Shown here: positions 1-8,476 of the stretch, in pieces
Position numbering within the stretch: position 1 is the stretch's first letter
Layout of the letters: every line of letters starts with the position of its first letter
Origin: Azospirillum canadense
GTDB taxonomy: Bacteria > Pseudomonadota > Alphaproteobacteria > Azospirillales > Azospirillaceae
Assembly: GCF_025961225.1 (NCBI RefSeq)
Contig: NZ_JAOQNG010000010.1
Coordinates: 238,501-302,500, forward strand
Reading direction: 5' to 3'
Length of the DNA: 64,000 nt
The notes under the pieces: generated by a model
The model's database searches: none
Seen by the model: only the letters and a program-made list of their open reading frames with translations
What the model was told of the DNA's origin: nothing
Translations under genes and position numbers: made by a program

Positions 1-188
1 TGGCGCACACCGGCGCGCGATCCTGGTCGGTAGGGCGGCGCGGATGGCGCGATAACTTGGTGCTGGGAATGAACATGACGAGAACCACGGGGCGTCGTCG
101 ACTTGCTGAATCGCGCGCCGCTGCCGAACGAATTTCGAATGGCTGTCGGATGCAGTGAGCTAGTGCTTTGATCCAGAATGGTAATATT

Positions 189-260
189 TCAGTCGGCCAT
201 GTTCTCGAACCATTGGTCGAACTCGTGGCCGCAGGAGCAACGCAGGGCGTAGACGATCAT
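189..260 (-). pseudogene. Truncated DUF1178 family remnant (N-terminal fragment)
   Basis: A 23-codon frame starts MIVYALRCSCGHEFDQWF and then stops. The pattern M-I-x-Y-x-L-x-C followed by G-H-x-F and W-F is the hallmark N-terminus of the DUF1178 family of small Cys-containing proteins, normally about 150 residues. A plausible AGGAA ribosome site lies about 9 bases upstream, and the fragment sits just downstream of the nth homologue on the same strand. After the TGA, positions 188 to 1 show no continuation of the family in any frame I checked, so I read it as a gene cut off by a past rearrangement. Family recognition is from memory of the motif. Confidence 0.5.
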
Positions 261-351
261 CGCGAAGGTTTCCTGACCGGTGAGGACAACGGGATAAAGA
301 CCGCGCCACGCCCTCCCTCGCGATGATGTGGGTCAAGTCATCGGTGCGCCA

Positions 352-1074
352 TCATCGGTGTGTGGTCACGCCGACCTGCCGGCACATGGACAGCAGCAGG
401 CAGGTGGAGCAGCGCGGGCGTTCGCCCGTGCAGATCCACTTTCCGAAGGGCACCAGCCGCTCGTTGATCTCCACCCAATAGGGGCGGGGTAGCGCCTCCA
501 TCAGCGCGACCATGGTGCGTTCCGGCGTCGGGGCCGCGACATAGCCCCAGCGGTTGGTGATCCGGTGCACATGCACGTCCACGGCCACCGCGGGTATGCC
601 GAAGCCGACCGCCAGCGTCAGGGCGGCGATCTTCGGGCCGACTCCGCGGAAGGCCATCAGGCGGTCCGGCGTGTCGGGCACCTCGCCGCCATGCTCCACG
701 ACGATGCGGCGTGACAGCGCCAGGATGTCGCGCGCCTTCGGCTCCGGAAAGGTGGCGCCGTTCAGCAGGCGCACCAATTCCGCCTCGCTGAGCGCGGCCA
801 TCTCCTGTGGCGTCCGGGCGACGGCGAACAGGCGCTCGCACACGGCCATGGTCGTCTCGTCCCGCGTGCGGGCGGAGATCAGGCTGCCGACCAGCTGCTC
901 GAACGGGTTGCCGTAGCCGCGGTCCCGCAGGGCGAACATCGCCGCCTTTGGCAGGTCGGCGACGGCGACGCGCAGGCGGCGGAACGCCTCGTCGATGTCG
1001 AACGGCTCCTTGTCGGCGGTCACCTTGTCGGCCGTCACGATGATCGGACGCGGAGGCACGGGGCGCGGGGGCAT
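352..1074 (-). CDS. nth: Endonuclease III-like DNA glycosylase/AP lyase
   Basis: Base-excision-repair enzyme of the HhH-GPD superfamily, expected to remove oxidised pyrimidines and cut the abasic site. The helix-hairpin-helix reads FRGVGPKIAA with the catalytic Lys near residue 148, and the catalytic Asp is in VDVHVHR near 166. The C-terminus carries the 4Fe-4S loop C-x6-C-x2-C-x5-C (Cys 215, 222, 225, 231). The protein is 240 residues from ATG 1074; an in-frame TTG at 1092 has a better placed AGGA and could be the true start. The 20-residue Pro-rich N-terminal extension is longer than in E. coli Nth. It stands alone, followed by a truncated DUF1178 fragment. Confidence 0.85.
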   Translation of the reverse strand: MPPRPVPPRPIIVTADKVTADKEPFDIDEAFRRLRVAVADLPKAAMFALRDRGYGNPFEQLVGSLISARTRDETTMAVCERLFAVARTPQEMAALSEAELVRLLNGATFPEPKARDILALSRRIVVEHGGEVPDTPDRLMAFRGVGPKIAALTLAVGFGIPAVAVDVHVHRITNRWGYVAAPTPERTMVALMEALPRPYWVEINERLVPFGKWICTGERPRCSTCLLLSMCRQVGVTTHR

Positions 1075-1202
1075 GGTCGGGCCGGAATGCAATGAAATCC
1101 TGCCCTTCGAAACACCGCGGCGGGCCTCCTTGCTCCAAGCCTCTTTCCAACGGACAACGGGTGTTTTACATTAGAGTAAACTAATTAACCGCCGGAGGCG
1201 TT

Positions 1203-1556
1203 ATGGTTCAGGATTGGCCGCAGATGACCGTGGAGATGTCGGCCGCGGTGCGCACCCTGCGCGGCGGGGCACCCGACGTGATGAAGGGGTTCTCCGCCAT
1301 CGCCAAGGCGGCACTGGAGACGAAGGCGCTCGATACCAAGACGAAGGAGCTGATCGCGCTCGCCATCGGCGTGGCCGCCCGCTGCGACGCCTGCGTCGCC
1401 TTCCACGCCCAGGCAGCGGTGCAGAACGGCGCCACCCGGGAGGAGGTGATGGAGACGCTGGGCATGGCGATCTACATGGGCGCCGGGCCGTCGGTGATGT
1501 ACGCCGCCATGGCGGCGGAGGCCTTCGACCAGTTCGCCGAGCAGAAGGTCGGGTAA
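1203..1556 (+). CDS. Carboxymuconolactone decarboxylase/AhpD-like protein
   Basis: A 117-residue all-helical protein of the CMD/AhpD fold. The diagnostic motif R-C-D-A-C-V-A-F-H (Cys61, Cys64, His68) is the CxxC-x3-H site that AhpD-like alkylhydroperoxidases use for thiol-dependent peroxide reduction. The remainder (KTKELIALAIGVAARC) is typical of the family. A strong GGAGG lies 5-6 bases before the ATG. It is divergent from nth and convergent with the glycosyltransferase gene downstream (gap of 3 bases). The CxxC favours a redox role over lactone decarboxylation, but no physiological partner is visible nearby. Confidence 0.85.
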   Translation: MVQDWPQMTVEMSAAVRTLRGGAPDVMKGFSAIAKAALETKALDTKTKELIALAIGVAARCDACVAFHAQAAVQNGATREEVMETLGMAIYMGAGPSVMYAAMAAEAFDQFAEQKVG

Positions 1557-1559
1557 CGG

Positions 1560-2966
1560 CTACCCGGCGCTGGAGAACAGCGGGCGGCGCAGGCGGTCGG
1601 CGGCAATGTCGGCGCGCAGGCCGTCCGCGTCCAGCGCGCGGACGCGCTCCAGCTCCGCCTTGTTGGCCGCGATGAAGGGGTTCTGGTCGGTGGAGTTATC
1701 CGGCCGAGCGTGCTCCAGGTGATAGAGTGGGCCGGGCACCCGCTCCACCCCCAAGCCGAGCCGGCGCAACCGCTCCACGATCTCGTCGTCCTCGAAACCC
1801 CAGGAGACGAAATTCTCGTTGTAGCCGCCGGCCTCCAGCAGGGTCGCGCGGTCGAAGAAGGCGCCCCCGCCCGGCGAATTGCGGTGCATCAGGGGAAAGC
1901 GCGGGCACAGCGCGTTGAGCGGGGCCGCCGACAGGGTGTGGCCGAAGCGGTGCACCTCCCGCCCCATCACCCAGAAGAACAGGCCGTTGTAGGGGAAGGC
2001 CATGGCCGCCCCCCTCATCACCGCGTCACGGGCCAGCGCGTACTGCACCGGGTCCACGACGATGTCCGTGTCGTGCAGCGCGACGATGGGCGTCTCCACC
2101 GCCTCCGCCATGCGGTTGATCAGGTGGGCCTTGTGGGTGAAGGGGGTGTCGTTGCCGGTCAGGTGCAGGTGGCGGCAGCGGGCGGCGAGGTCCTGCCCCA
2201 GCGCGTCGCCCACATCGCTCGGGCCCGCCTTGTCCTCGCCCACAAGGATGGTCGTGTCGCCGTGCTTCAGGAGGAAGGAGACAATCCAGCGCAGGTTGCG
2301 CTTGCGGTCCTCGCTGTCGGCGCGGAAGGGAATCAGAAAGGTCACGTCGCGCAGGTCCAGCCGGCCGTCCGCGCCGCGCCCGTCGAGGACCCCGCGGCGC
2401 GCCGCGAAGGCCGCGGCCTGCGTGGCTTGCCGGTCCCGCGCGGCGCGGTCGGCGGGGTCGAGCGCCAGGGCCATGTCGTAGAAATCCACCGCGGCGCCGG
2501 GGCGGCCCAGGTCGGCCTCGATGTCGCCCTTCTGCCGCCAGCCGGGGGCGAAATGCGGGTGGCGGACCAGCAGCGGCCCGAGCACGTCCAGCGCCTCCCC
2601 GATGCGGCCGATGGCCTGGAGCGCTTCGCTGAGGTGGTATTCGGCGTCGGGGAAGTCCGCCCTACGCTCCAGCGCCCGGCGGTAGCTGGCGATCGCCTCC
2701 TCCGTCCGCAGGGTGACGTGCAGCAGGGCGCCGAGGTTGAAATGCGCGTCGGCGTCGGTGCCGTCCAGGGCTATGGCGCGCGCAATCAGCTCCAGCCCCG
2801 CCGCCGCGTCACCCTCCAGCGCGATCAGCAGGCCGAGACGGTGCAGCGCCTCCGCGTTGTCGGGGTCGGCATCCCGGATGCGGCCGTAAAGGATGCGCGC
2901 CTCGACCCGCCGGCCGGCCTTGAGGTGATCGAGCGCGGCGTCGAGCGCTTCCTGGATGGTCGCCAT
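1560..2966 (-). CDS. TPR-repeat glycosyltransferase (family 2/7-like)
   Basis: A 468-residue protein with two parts. Residues 1 to about 190 are tetratricopeptide-like repeats (A/L/G-rich helices with periodic A-x-x-x-Y/F-x-x-A-L patterns). Residues about 205-440 form a GT-A type glycosyltransferase: LIPFRADS opens the nucleotide-binding fold, H-D-T-D at 298-301 is the metal-binding D-x-D, and WGFEDDE at 389-395 is the acceptor-site motif of the galactosyltransferase C-terminal region. The start at MATIQEAL is chosen because the 32 codons further upstream look non-coding. TPR-glycosyltransferases of this kind often modify surface or flagellar proteins; the substrate here is unknown. A second, different TPR-glycosyltransferase lies 1.5 kb away on the same strand. 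Confidence 0.8.
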   Translation of the reverse strand: MATIQEALDAALDHLKAGRRVEARILYGRIRDADPDNAEALHRLGLLIALEGDAAAGLELIARAIALDGTDADAHFNLGALLHVTLRTEEAIASYRRALERRADFPDAEYHLSEALQAIGRIGEALDVLGPLLVRHPHFAPGWRQKGDIEADLGRPGAAVDFYDMALALDPADRAARDRQATQAAAFAARRGVLDGRGADGRLDLRDVTFLIPFRADSEDRKRNLRWIVSFLLKHGDTTILVGEDKAGPSDVGDALGQDLAARCRHLHLTGNDTPFTHKAHLINRMAEAVETPIVALHDTDIVVDPVQYALARDAVMRGAAMAFPYNGLFFWVMGREVHRFGHTLSAAPLNALCPRFPLMHRNSPGGGAFFDRATLLEAGGYNENFVSWGFEDDEIVERLRRLGLGVERVPGPLYHLEHARPDNSTDQNPFIAANKAELERVRALDADGLRADIAADRLRRPLFSSAG

Positions 2967-3089
2967 GCGGTCAGGTCCGTACGCGGGTATGCCCTGAAGG
3001 GACGAAGAAGGGGTGATTCCACTTTGACACGACACCCCCGGAGGGGAAATCATCCGGACCACGATAACGCCCTAGGGAAACGTCCGACA

Positions 3090-4352
3090 ATGAACGACGA
3101 CATCAACAGCAAGAATGGTTCCACGGGAGGACTCACCCGCCGCCAGTTCGGCACCGCCGCGGCCGCTGTCGGCGCGCTGGCCGCCTTCGGCCGGGCGCCC
3201 GCGTTCGCGCAGGGCACCACGCTGAAAGTGGGCGTTCTGCTGCCGCGCTCCGGCCTGCTGGCCCAGGCCGGCCAAGCCTGCCAGCGCGGCGCGGAGATCG
3301 CGCCGGCCATCCTGGGCGAGCTGGGCTACAAGGTCGAGATCCTGTCGGCCGACACCGAATCGAACGTGGACGTCGCCCGTTCCCGCGCGGAGAAGCTGAT
3401 CAACGACGGGGCCAATGTCATCGTCGGCGCCTTCGACAGCGGCCAGACCGCCGCCGCCGCCCAGGTGTGCGAGCAGCGCGGCATCCCGTTGGTCATGAAC
3501 ATCGCCGCCGCCGACCGGCTGACCGAGCAGGGCTACAAGACCGTCTTCCGCAACTTCCCGACCTCCACCATGCTCATCACCAATGGGCTGGCGCTGATGA
3601 AGGACCTGTTCGCGGCCACCGGCACCACGCCGAAGACGGCAGTGTTCCTGCACGCCAACGACACCTTCGGCATGGCGAACCGTCAGGCGATGGACGCCTT
3701 CTTCCCGAAGCTGGACATGCCCTTCACCATCGTCGATTCGATCTCCTACGACCCGAAGGCGCAGGATCTGTCGGTGGAGGTCGCCAAGGCCAAGGGCACG
3801 GGCGCCGAGCTGGCGATCGTCACCACCCGCGCCAACGACGCCATCATGATGGTGCGCGAGATGGTCAAGCAGCGGTGGGAGCCCAAGGGCATCGTCTCCC
3901 CCGGCTCGCCCGGCCTGTATGACGAGCAGTTCTACAAGGTGCTGGGCAAGTACGCCGACTACGCCATCACCAACCTGCCCTGGTACGACCCCAAGGCCGA
4001 ACTGACCAAGCGCGTCGAGGCCGCGTTCAAGAAGCAGTATCCGAACGACCGGTTCGAGGGCTACGCCTTCAACGTCGCCTTCACGCTGGAAGCGATCCTG
4101 GTCGCCGCCGACGCCTTCAAGCGCGCCGGGACGGCGGAGCCGGCCGCCATGCTGGCGGCGCTGCGCCAGACCAACCTGAAGGACAAGATGATGGTCGGCC
4201 CGGCGATCACCTTCGACGAGAAGGGCCAGAACACGCAGCTGATCTCCGCCTGCGTGCAGAACCGCAACCTGCGCCCGACGGTGGTCCTGCCCAAGGCCTC
4301 GGCCGAGATGGACCCGGTCTTCCCGGCGCCGGGCTGGGGCAAGCGGGGGTAA
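3090..4352 (+). CDS. LivK-type ABC transporter substrate-binding protein, Tat-exported
   Basis: A 420-residue periplasmic binding protein of the branched-chain amino acid (type I, Leu/Ile/Val-binding) family. The N-terminus has a twin-arginine signal (LTRRQFGTAAAAVGAL, Arg17-Arg18) with probable cleavage after PAFA near residue 40. The mature part opens with LKVGVLLPRSG and contains VIVGAFDSGQT and FEGYAFNVAF, as usual in this family. The ATG at 3090 is chosen for the signal peptide; the same frame is open far upstream only because of GC content. It is the natural partner of the LivHMG and LivF genes at 7.6-10.2 and 14.6 kb. The acyl-CoA synthetase beside livF suggests the ligand may be a carboxylic acid rather than an amino acid (inference). 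Confidence 0.85.
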   Translation: MNDDINSKNGSTGGLTRRQFGTAAAAVGALAAFGRAPAFAQGTTLKVGVLLPRSGLLAQAGQACQRGAEIAPAILGELGYKVEILSADTESNVDVARSRAEKLINDGANVIVGAFDSGQTAAAAQVCEQRGIPLVMNIAAADRLTEQGYKTVFRNFPTSTMLITNGLALMKDLFAATGTTPKTAVFLHANDTFGMANRQAMDAFFPKLDMPFTIVDSISYDPKAQDLSVEVAKAKGTGAELAIVTTRANDAIMMVREMVKQRWEPKGIVSPGSPGLYDEQFYKVLGKYADYAITNLPWYDPKAELTKRVEAAFKKQYPNDRFEGYAFNVAFTLEAILVAADAFKRAGTAEPAAMLAALRQTNLKDKMMVGPAITFDEKGQNTQLISACVQNRNLRPTVVLPKASAEMDPVFPAPGWGKRG

Positions 4353-4365
4353 GTACGCTTCCGAG

Positions 4366-4498
4366 TTCCCTCTCCCCCCTGGGGAGAGGGGTAGGGTGAG
4401 GGGGCGCTCGCAGGGCGTTCAGGTCCTGCAATGAGGTGGCTTTTCCGGCCTGCGGCCGCCCCCTCATCCCAACCCTTCTCCCCAGGGGGGAGAGGGGC
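4366..4498. repeat. REP-like palindromic repeat pair (C-rich/G-rich family)
   Basis: Two mirror-image GC-rich arms, each itself a short hairpin (CCTCTCCCC...GGGGAGAGGG), lie at about 4366-4404 and 4459-4498. They share the motif GGGTAGGGTGAGGGGG and its complement. They separate a gene ending at 4352 from one ending at 4500 on the other strand, so they may also act as a bidirectional terminator. The same family recurs at 7394, 23107, 26246, 29421 and around the IS110 element. Confidence 0.75.
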
Positions 4499-4499
4499 T

Positions 4500-6293
4500 T
4501 CAGGCCGTCTGTGCCTCCAGCGCGTAGGCGAGCAGGCGTTCCACCGAGGCGCGGCGGTCGCCGACGGCGGCGAAGCGGGCACGGGCCTCGGCCGACTGGC
4601 TGGTGTGCAACGCGTCATCGGTGGCGAGCGCTGCGGCGCGCTCCAGGAAGGCCGCGTCGTCGGCCACCTGGAAGGCGCTGCTGACCACCCGGCCCACGTC
4701 GCCGGTCGGGTGGGTGACCACCGGAAGCCCCTCGGCCAGGGCGAAGGCCGCGCTGCCGCCTCCGCCCTGGCGGCGCGGATTCAGGTAGGCGGTGGCGAGG
4801 CGGTACAGCGCCCGCACATCGGCCACGTCGCCGAGCGACCGGGCGCGGCCGGCGTTGCGCAGGGCCAAGAGGCGGTCCGGCAGTGAATCGACCTTTCCGG
4901 CGAAGGCGACCTGCGCGTCGGGCAGGCGGTCAAGGAGATCGTCGACCAGGGCCAGGAAATCCGCCCCGACCTCCTGGTCCAGGCGGTTGCCGACGGTGAC
5001 GAACAGCGGGCGGCCTTCAGCAAGGCCGAAATCGGTCCGGGTCTGGGCGCCGCCGCCCGGCGGCAGGGTCCAGCCGAAGGCGTAGGGACGGAAGCGGGCC
5101 GCGAGGTCGGCGGGCCATCCGTCCGTGCCGTCGCCCTCGTCATAGCCCAGGATCAGGCGGCCGAGCGTCAGCGGCAGGCCGGAGGAGGTCGGCAGGCAGA
5201 TCACCGGCCGCGCACCCGCGAACAGGTCGGCGATCACGTTGGAACTGCCGAAGGCGACGATCACGTCCGGGTCCCAGGCATCGACGCGGTCGACGATGGC
5301 CTGCAGCTTCTCCTCGTCGAACCGCTTCTGCGGGAAGGAGATCATGGGCACCCGCGCCCCGAAGGCGGCGATGGTCTGTTCGCCCTGATAGTCCTCGGTG
5401 ACGTTGTAGGAATATTCGGGGACGAAGCCGTTCTCGCCGGTGATCGCCATGGCGTTGGGGTTGATGATGACCACCTCGCGCCCGAACTCGTCCTGCAGGC
5501 GGCGGGCGTAGTCGAAGGCGTCGGCGGTCGGCTGGTGCCCTTCGCCCAGCATCTGGTTGGTGATCAGCGCGACGCGCTTGATCTCGCCGCGCGGCTGCGC
5601 GCGCCGCATGCGGCCGGCGAGGCGGAAGCGACGGATCGTCTCCTCCACCATCAGGCGGTAGAAGCGCATCAGGTCGTCGGAGGTGAAGCGGCCGACGTCG
5701 CCCGTGCGCACCGCGCCCTGGAACATCTGCATCGCCATGCCCCAGAACGCGTAGTGGATCGAGGGGATGGAAAAGTGCATCGGCTCCGCCAGCACGGCGC
5801 GGGTCAGCGCTTCGTAATGGGCGAGGTCGCCGGACAGCAGGAACAGCAGGGACCGGCGCCGCATCACGTCGCCCATGGCGTAACCGGCGTCCACCTCCGC
5901 CGCGGCCGCGCGCCGGGTCTCGTCGTCGTAGCGGCGGATCAGGCCGGCCAGCGAGTTGACGTTGCTCCAACCCTCGCCCTGGTTGGTCAGCAGGGTCAGC
6001 GCGCGGGCGAAGCTCAGCGCCGCCTCGCGGGTGCGGCCGGCGGCGTGCAGCGCGTGGCCCAGGTTGGCGTGCAGCAGGGGGGACGTCTGGTCGCCGGCCA
6101 CGGCCTGCCCGATCAGGTCCGCCGCCTCCGCCGGACGCCCGCCCTGAAGCGCGATCACACCCAGCAGGTGCAGCGCGTCCGGATGGCCGGGCGACGACGC
6201 CAGCACCTCGCGGTAGAGGCGCTCGGCCTCCGCGGTGCGGCCGGCGCGGTGGTGTTCGGTCGCGACGGTCAGCGTCTGTTCGATGGTGTCCAT
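4500..6293 (-). CDS. TPR-domain protein with glycosyltransferase-like C-terminus
   Basis: A 597-residue protein. Residues 1 to about 110 are TPR repeats (LYREVLASSPGHPDALHLLG, then LHANLGHALHAAGR). The C-terminal half looks like a GT-B Rossmann domain: VTVGNRLDQEV, then ALYRLATAYLNPRRQGGG, then ALAEGLPVVTHPTGDV, which resembles the donor-binding region of glycosyltransferases. The middle (RVALITNQMLGEGHQPT) could be the acceptor domain. The start MDTIEQTL is supported by an AGGA about 10 bases upstream and by TPR phase; the open frame upstream of it is not protein-like. The acceptor is unknown. It is separate from, and not homologous end-to-end to, the TPR-glycosyltransferase at 1560-2966. 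Confidence 0.7.
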   Translation of the reverse strand: MDTIEQTLTVATEHHRAGRTAEAERLYREVLASSPGHPDALHLLGVIALQGGRPAEAADLIGQAVAGDQTSPLLHANLGHALHAAGRTREAALSFARALTLLTNQGEGWSNVNSLAGLIRRYDDETRRAAAAEVDAGYAMGDVMRRRSLLFLLSGDLAHYEALTRAVLAEPMHFSIPSIHYAFWGMAMQMFQGAVRTGDVGRFTSDDLMRFYRLMVEETIRRFRLAGRMRRAQPRGEIKRVALITNQMLGEGHQPTADAFDYARRLQDEFGREVVIINPNAMAITGENGFVPEYSYNVTEDYQGEQTIAAFGARVPMISFPQKRFDEEKLQAIVDRVDAWDPDVIVAFGSSNVIADLFAGARPVICLPTSSGLPLTLGRLILGYDEGDGTDGWPADLAARFRPYAFGWTLPPGGGAQTRTDFGLAEGRPLFVTVGNRLDQEVGADFLALVDDLLDRLPDAQVAFAGKVDSLPDRLLALRNAGRARSLGDVADVRALYRLATAYLNPRRQGGGGSAAFALAEGLPVVTHPTGDVGRVVSSAFQVADDAAFLERAAALATDDALHTSQSAEARARFAAVGDRRASVERLLAYALEAQTA

Positions 6294-6367
6294 GGCTGGG
6301 CGTTCCTGCTTCTTATCCCTGACGTCATATTTACGCGGTTTTAGGAGAGTTGCGCTCAACTTTTCCC

Positions 6368-7405
6368 ATGCGGCGCATCGCGACATTCTTGAGGCATCCG
6401 GCGCGGACGGCAACCCTGGCGATTGCGCTCGCGATTCTTTTGCCCTCCCGGCTTTCGGCGCAGGTCCCGGACACCCCGGGCGCCGGCCTGTCCGCCGCGG
6501 CAACGCAGCGGATCATCATCAGTTTGAAGGAGCGGCGGCTCTCCCTGCTGGAAAATGGGCGGGAGGTGCGCTCCTACCCTGTCGCCATCGGGCGGCCCGG
6601 CGTGGCGATCCCGCTCGGCGACACGACGGTGGTGCGCAAGCGCCGCAACCCGACCTGGCATCCCACCGCCAACCAGCGCCGCGCCAAGCCGTCGCTGCCG
6701 CTGGAGGTGCCGCCGGGGCCGGCCAACCCGCTGGGCCGCCACGCGCTCGACCTCGGCTGGAACGCCATCGCCATCCACGGCACGAACGAGCCGGGTTCCA
6801 TCGGCCGACGGGTCAGCAGCGGCTGCTTCCGCATGCTGCCCGCCGACGTGGAGGCGCTGTTCGCCGTGGTGGAGGTGGGGACTCCGGTCCGAGTCGTGGC
6901 CGGGGAGGCGCCGGGGCCTGCGCCGGGACCTGCGATCGTGCCGACCGTGGTGGCGAAGCGTGCGGAGCCGCCGCCCGCGCCACGGCCGGCGGTGGCGGCG
7001 CTCCCGGTGTCCCTGCCAATGGCCCCCGCGCCGACGCCGGCCCCGTCGCCGGTGCCATCGCTGGTCGTTCCCGACCCGCGCTGCGCCACCGTGACCGCGC
7101 CGTTGCGCCGGATGATCTGCGCCACGCCGGAACTGGCGGCGCTGGACGGGCGGGCGCGCGGCCTTCAGGAACGCTTTCTGTCCGGCCTGCCACCGGAACG
7201 CCGCGAGGCGGCGTCCTACGCCTTGGTCCAGGACGACCGCCGCTTCGACGACCGCGTCACCGCGCTCTGCTGGGTCCGCAAGGGAACGGAAGACGACCCG
7301 GCGGTCGCCGCCGCCGCCCGGAATTGCCTGCGCAACGCCCTGGATGGCCGCGTGGAGGACGTGACGCGGCGGGTGGCGGAGTTGGGGCGGTTGCTCCCAC
7401 CCTAA
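6368..7405 (+). CDS. L,D-transpeptidase (YkuD) with C-terminal DUF1311-like domain
   Basis: A 345-residue exported protein. Residues 1-31 are a signal peptide ending ...SRLSA. The YkuD domain (about 48-180) carries the active-site pattern H-G-T at 137-139 followed by S-x-G-R-R-V-S-S-G-C-F-R-M with catalytic Cys153 and Arg155. L,D-transpeptidases form 3-3 peptidoglycan cross-links or attach proteins to peptidoglycan in the periplasm. A Pro/Ala-rich linker (about 185-237) leads to a Cys-containing C-terminal part (CATVTAPLRRMICATPEL) that resembles the DUF1311/LprI-type module often seen on envelope proteins. An in-frame TTG at 6350 is an alternative start, but its Shine-Dalgarno spacing is too short. 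It stands alone between two REP-like regions. Confidence 0.85.
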   Translation: MRRIATFLRHPARTATLAIALAILLPSRLSAQVPDTPGAGLSAAATQRIIISLKERRLSLLENGREVRSYPVAIGRPGVAIPLGDTTVVRKRRNPTWHPTANQRRAKPSLPLEVPPGPANPLGRHALDLGWNAIAIHGTNEPGSIGRRVSSGCFRMLPADVEALFAVVEVGTPVRVVAGEAPGPAPGPAIVPTVVAKRAEPPPAPRPAVAALPVSLPMAPAPTPAPSPVPSLVVPDPRCATVTAPLRRMICATPELAALDGRARGLQERFLSGLPPERREAASYALVQDDRRFDDRVTALCWVRKGTEDDPAVAAAARNCLRNALDGRVEDVTRRVAELGRLLPP

Positions 7406-7510
7406 CCCTTCCCCGCTTCGCAGGGGAGGGAACTGCCGCTGGCTCCGCAAACAGGCCCTCCCCTGCGAAGCGGAGGAGGGAGGGACCTGCGAAGCAGGAG
7501 GGTGGGGGCG
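7394..7510. repeat. REP-like palindromic repeat pair overlapping the L,D-transpeptidase 3' end
   Basis: CCCACCCTAACCCTTCCCCG and its inverted counterpart ending GGAGGGTGGGGG enclose a GCTTCGCAGGGGAGGG hairpin. The first arm begins inside the last codons of the upstream gene (LLPP-stop). Same repeat family as 4366 and 23107. Confidence 0.7.
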
Positions 7511-7606
7511 TCGGCGATCGCTACCGCAGCTTTTGACCTCATTGCGCTTGCCACGAATACGTAGGGCTGCTACGCCGCTGACGCTCAGCCACCGGTCGTA
7601 CCTCGC

Positions 7607-8476
7607 ATGACGTTCGATTATTACCTGAACATCGCCGTGTCCGGCGTCCTGACCGGCCTGGTCTACGGGCTGGCGGCGCTTGGGCTGTCGGTCATCTTCG
7701 GCGTCGTGCGCGTCGTCAACTTCGCGCATGGCGAGATGATGGTCGCCGGCATGTACGGCGCCGTGCTGCTGTCCGGCTTTCTCGGGCTCGACCCGATCCT
7801 GGCGGCGCCCATCGTCGCGGCGGTGCTGTTCGGCTTCGGCTGGCTGCTCCAGCGCGGGCTGGTCAACCGCTTCGTCGAGCGGCCGGAGCACATGCAGTTC
7901 ATCCTGCTGCTGGGCATCGCCACCATCATCCTGAACGCCATGCTGATGCTGTTCGGGCCGGATTCGCGCAACGTCCAGGTGCCCTACGGCTTCGACACGG
8001 TGGAGCTTGGGCCGCTGCTGCTGGACGCCGTGCGGCTGCGCGCCGGGGCCGGGGCCATCGTGGTGGCCGCGGCCTTGTTCGCCTTCTTCCGATTCAGCCG
8101 CACCGGCAAGGCCATCCGCGCCTGCGCCGACAACCCGCTGGGCGCCCGCGTGGTGGGGCTGAACATCGACGGGCTCTACGCGCTGACCTTCGGCATCGGG
8201 GCGGGTGTGGTCGGCATCGCGGGGGCGCTCATGACCCTGCTGGTCGACGCCCGGCCGCAACTGGCGCCGGAATACACGCTGCTGAGCTTCATCATCGTCA
8301 TCGTCGGCGGCCTCGGCAGCCTGCCGGGCGCGCTGTTCGGCGGCGTGCTGATCGGCCTGTCGGAGGCGATGGCCGGCTTCCTGCTGGCGCCGTCGCTCAA
8401 GTCCCTCTTCAGCTATGTGGTGCTGATCGTGGTGTTGCTGCTGCGCCCGCAGGGCCTGTTGGGGAAGCGGTCGTGA
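7607..8476 (+). CDS. livH: Branched-chain amino acid-type ABC transporter permease, LivH
   Basis: A 289-residue inner-membrane permease with about eight hydrophobic segments. The N-terminal GLVYGLAALGLSVIFGV and the VVNFAHGEMMV segment are signatures of the LivH/BraD family. The loop ACADNPLGARVVGLNI, with a small-residue-rich turn, is the expected contact for the ATPase. It forms the translocation pore with LivM, whose GTG start overlaps this stop (4-base overlap), followed by LivG. No strong ribosome site is visible before the ATG. The binding protein at 3090-4352 is the likely feeder. Confidence 0.9.
   Translation: MTFDYYLNIAVSGVLTGLVYGLAALGLSVIFGVVRVVNFAHGEMMVAGMYGAVLLSGFLGLDPILAAPIVAAVLFGFGWLLQRGLVNRFVERPEHMQFILLLGIATIILNAMLMLFGPDSRNVQVPYGFDTVELGPLLLDAVRLRAGAGAIVVAAALFAFFRFSRTGKAIRACADNPLGARVVGLNIDGLYALTFGIGAGVVGIAGALMTLLVDARPQLAPEYTLLSFIIVIVGGLGSLPGALFGGVLIGLSEAMAGFLLAPSLKSLFSYVVLIVVLLLRPQGLLGKRS

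Noticed and set aside
1..188. Possible gene end at the left edge (short frame ending at 54)
   Set aside because: Only about 17 codons are visible and no family can be recognised.
1710..3089. Plus-strand open frame running into the LivK-type binding protein, making an apparent 880-residue protein
   Set aside because: It is antisense to the TPR-glycosyltransferase, is Arg/Gly/Gln-rich without protein-like pattern, and the real product starts with a Tat signal at 3090.
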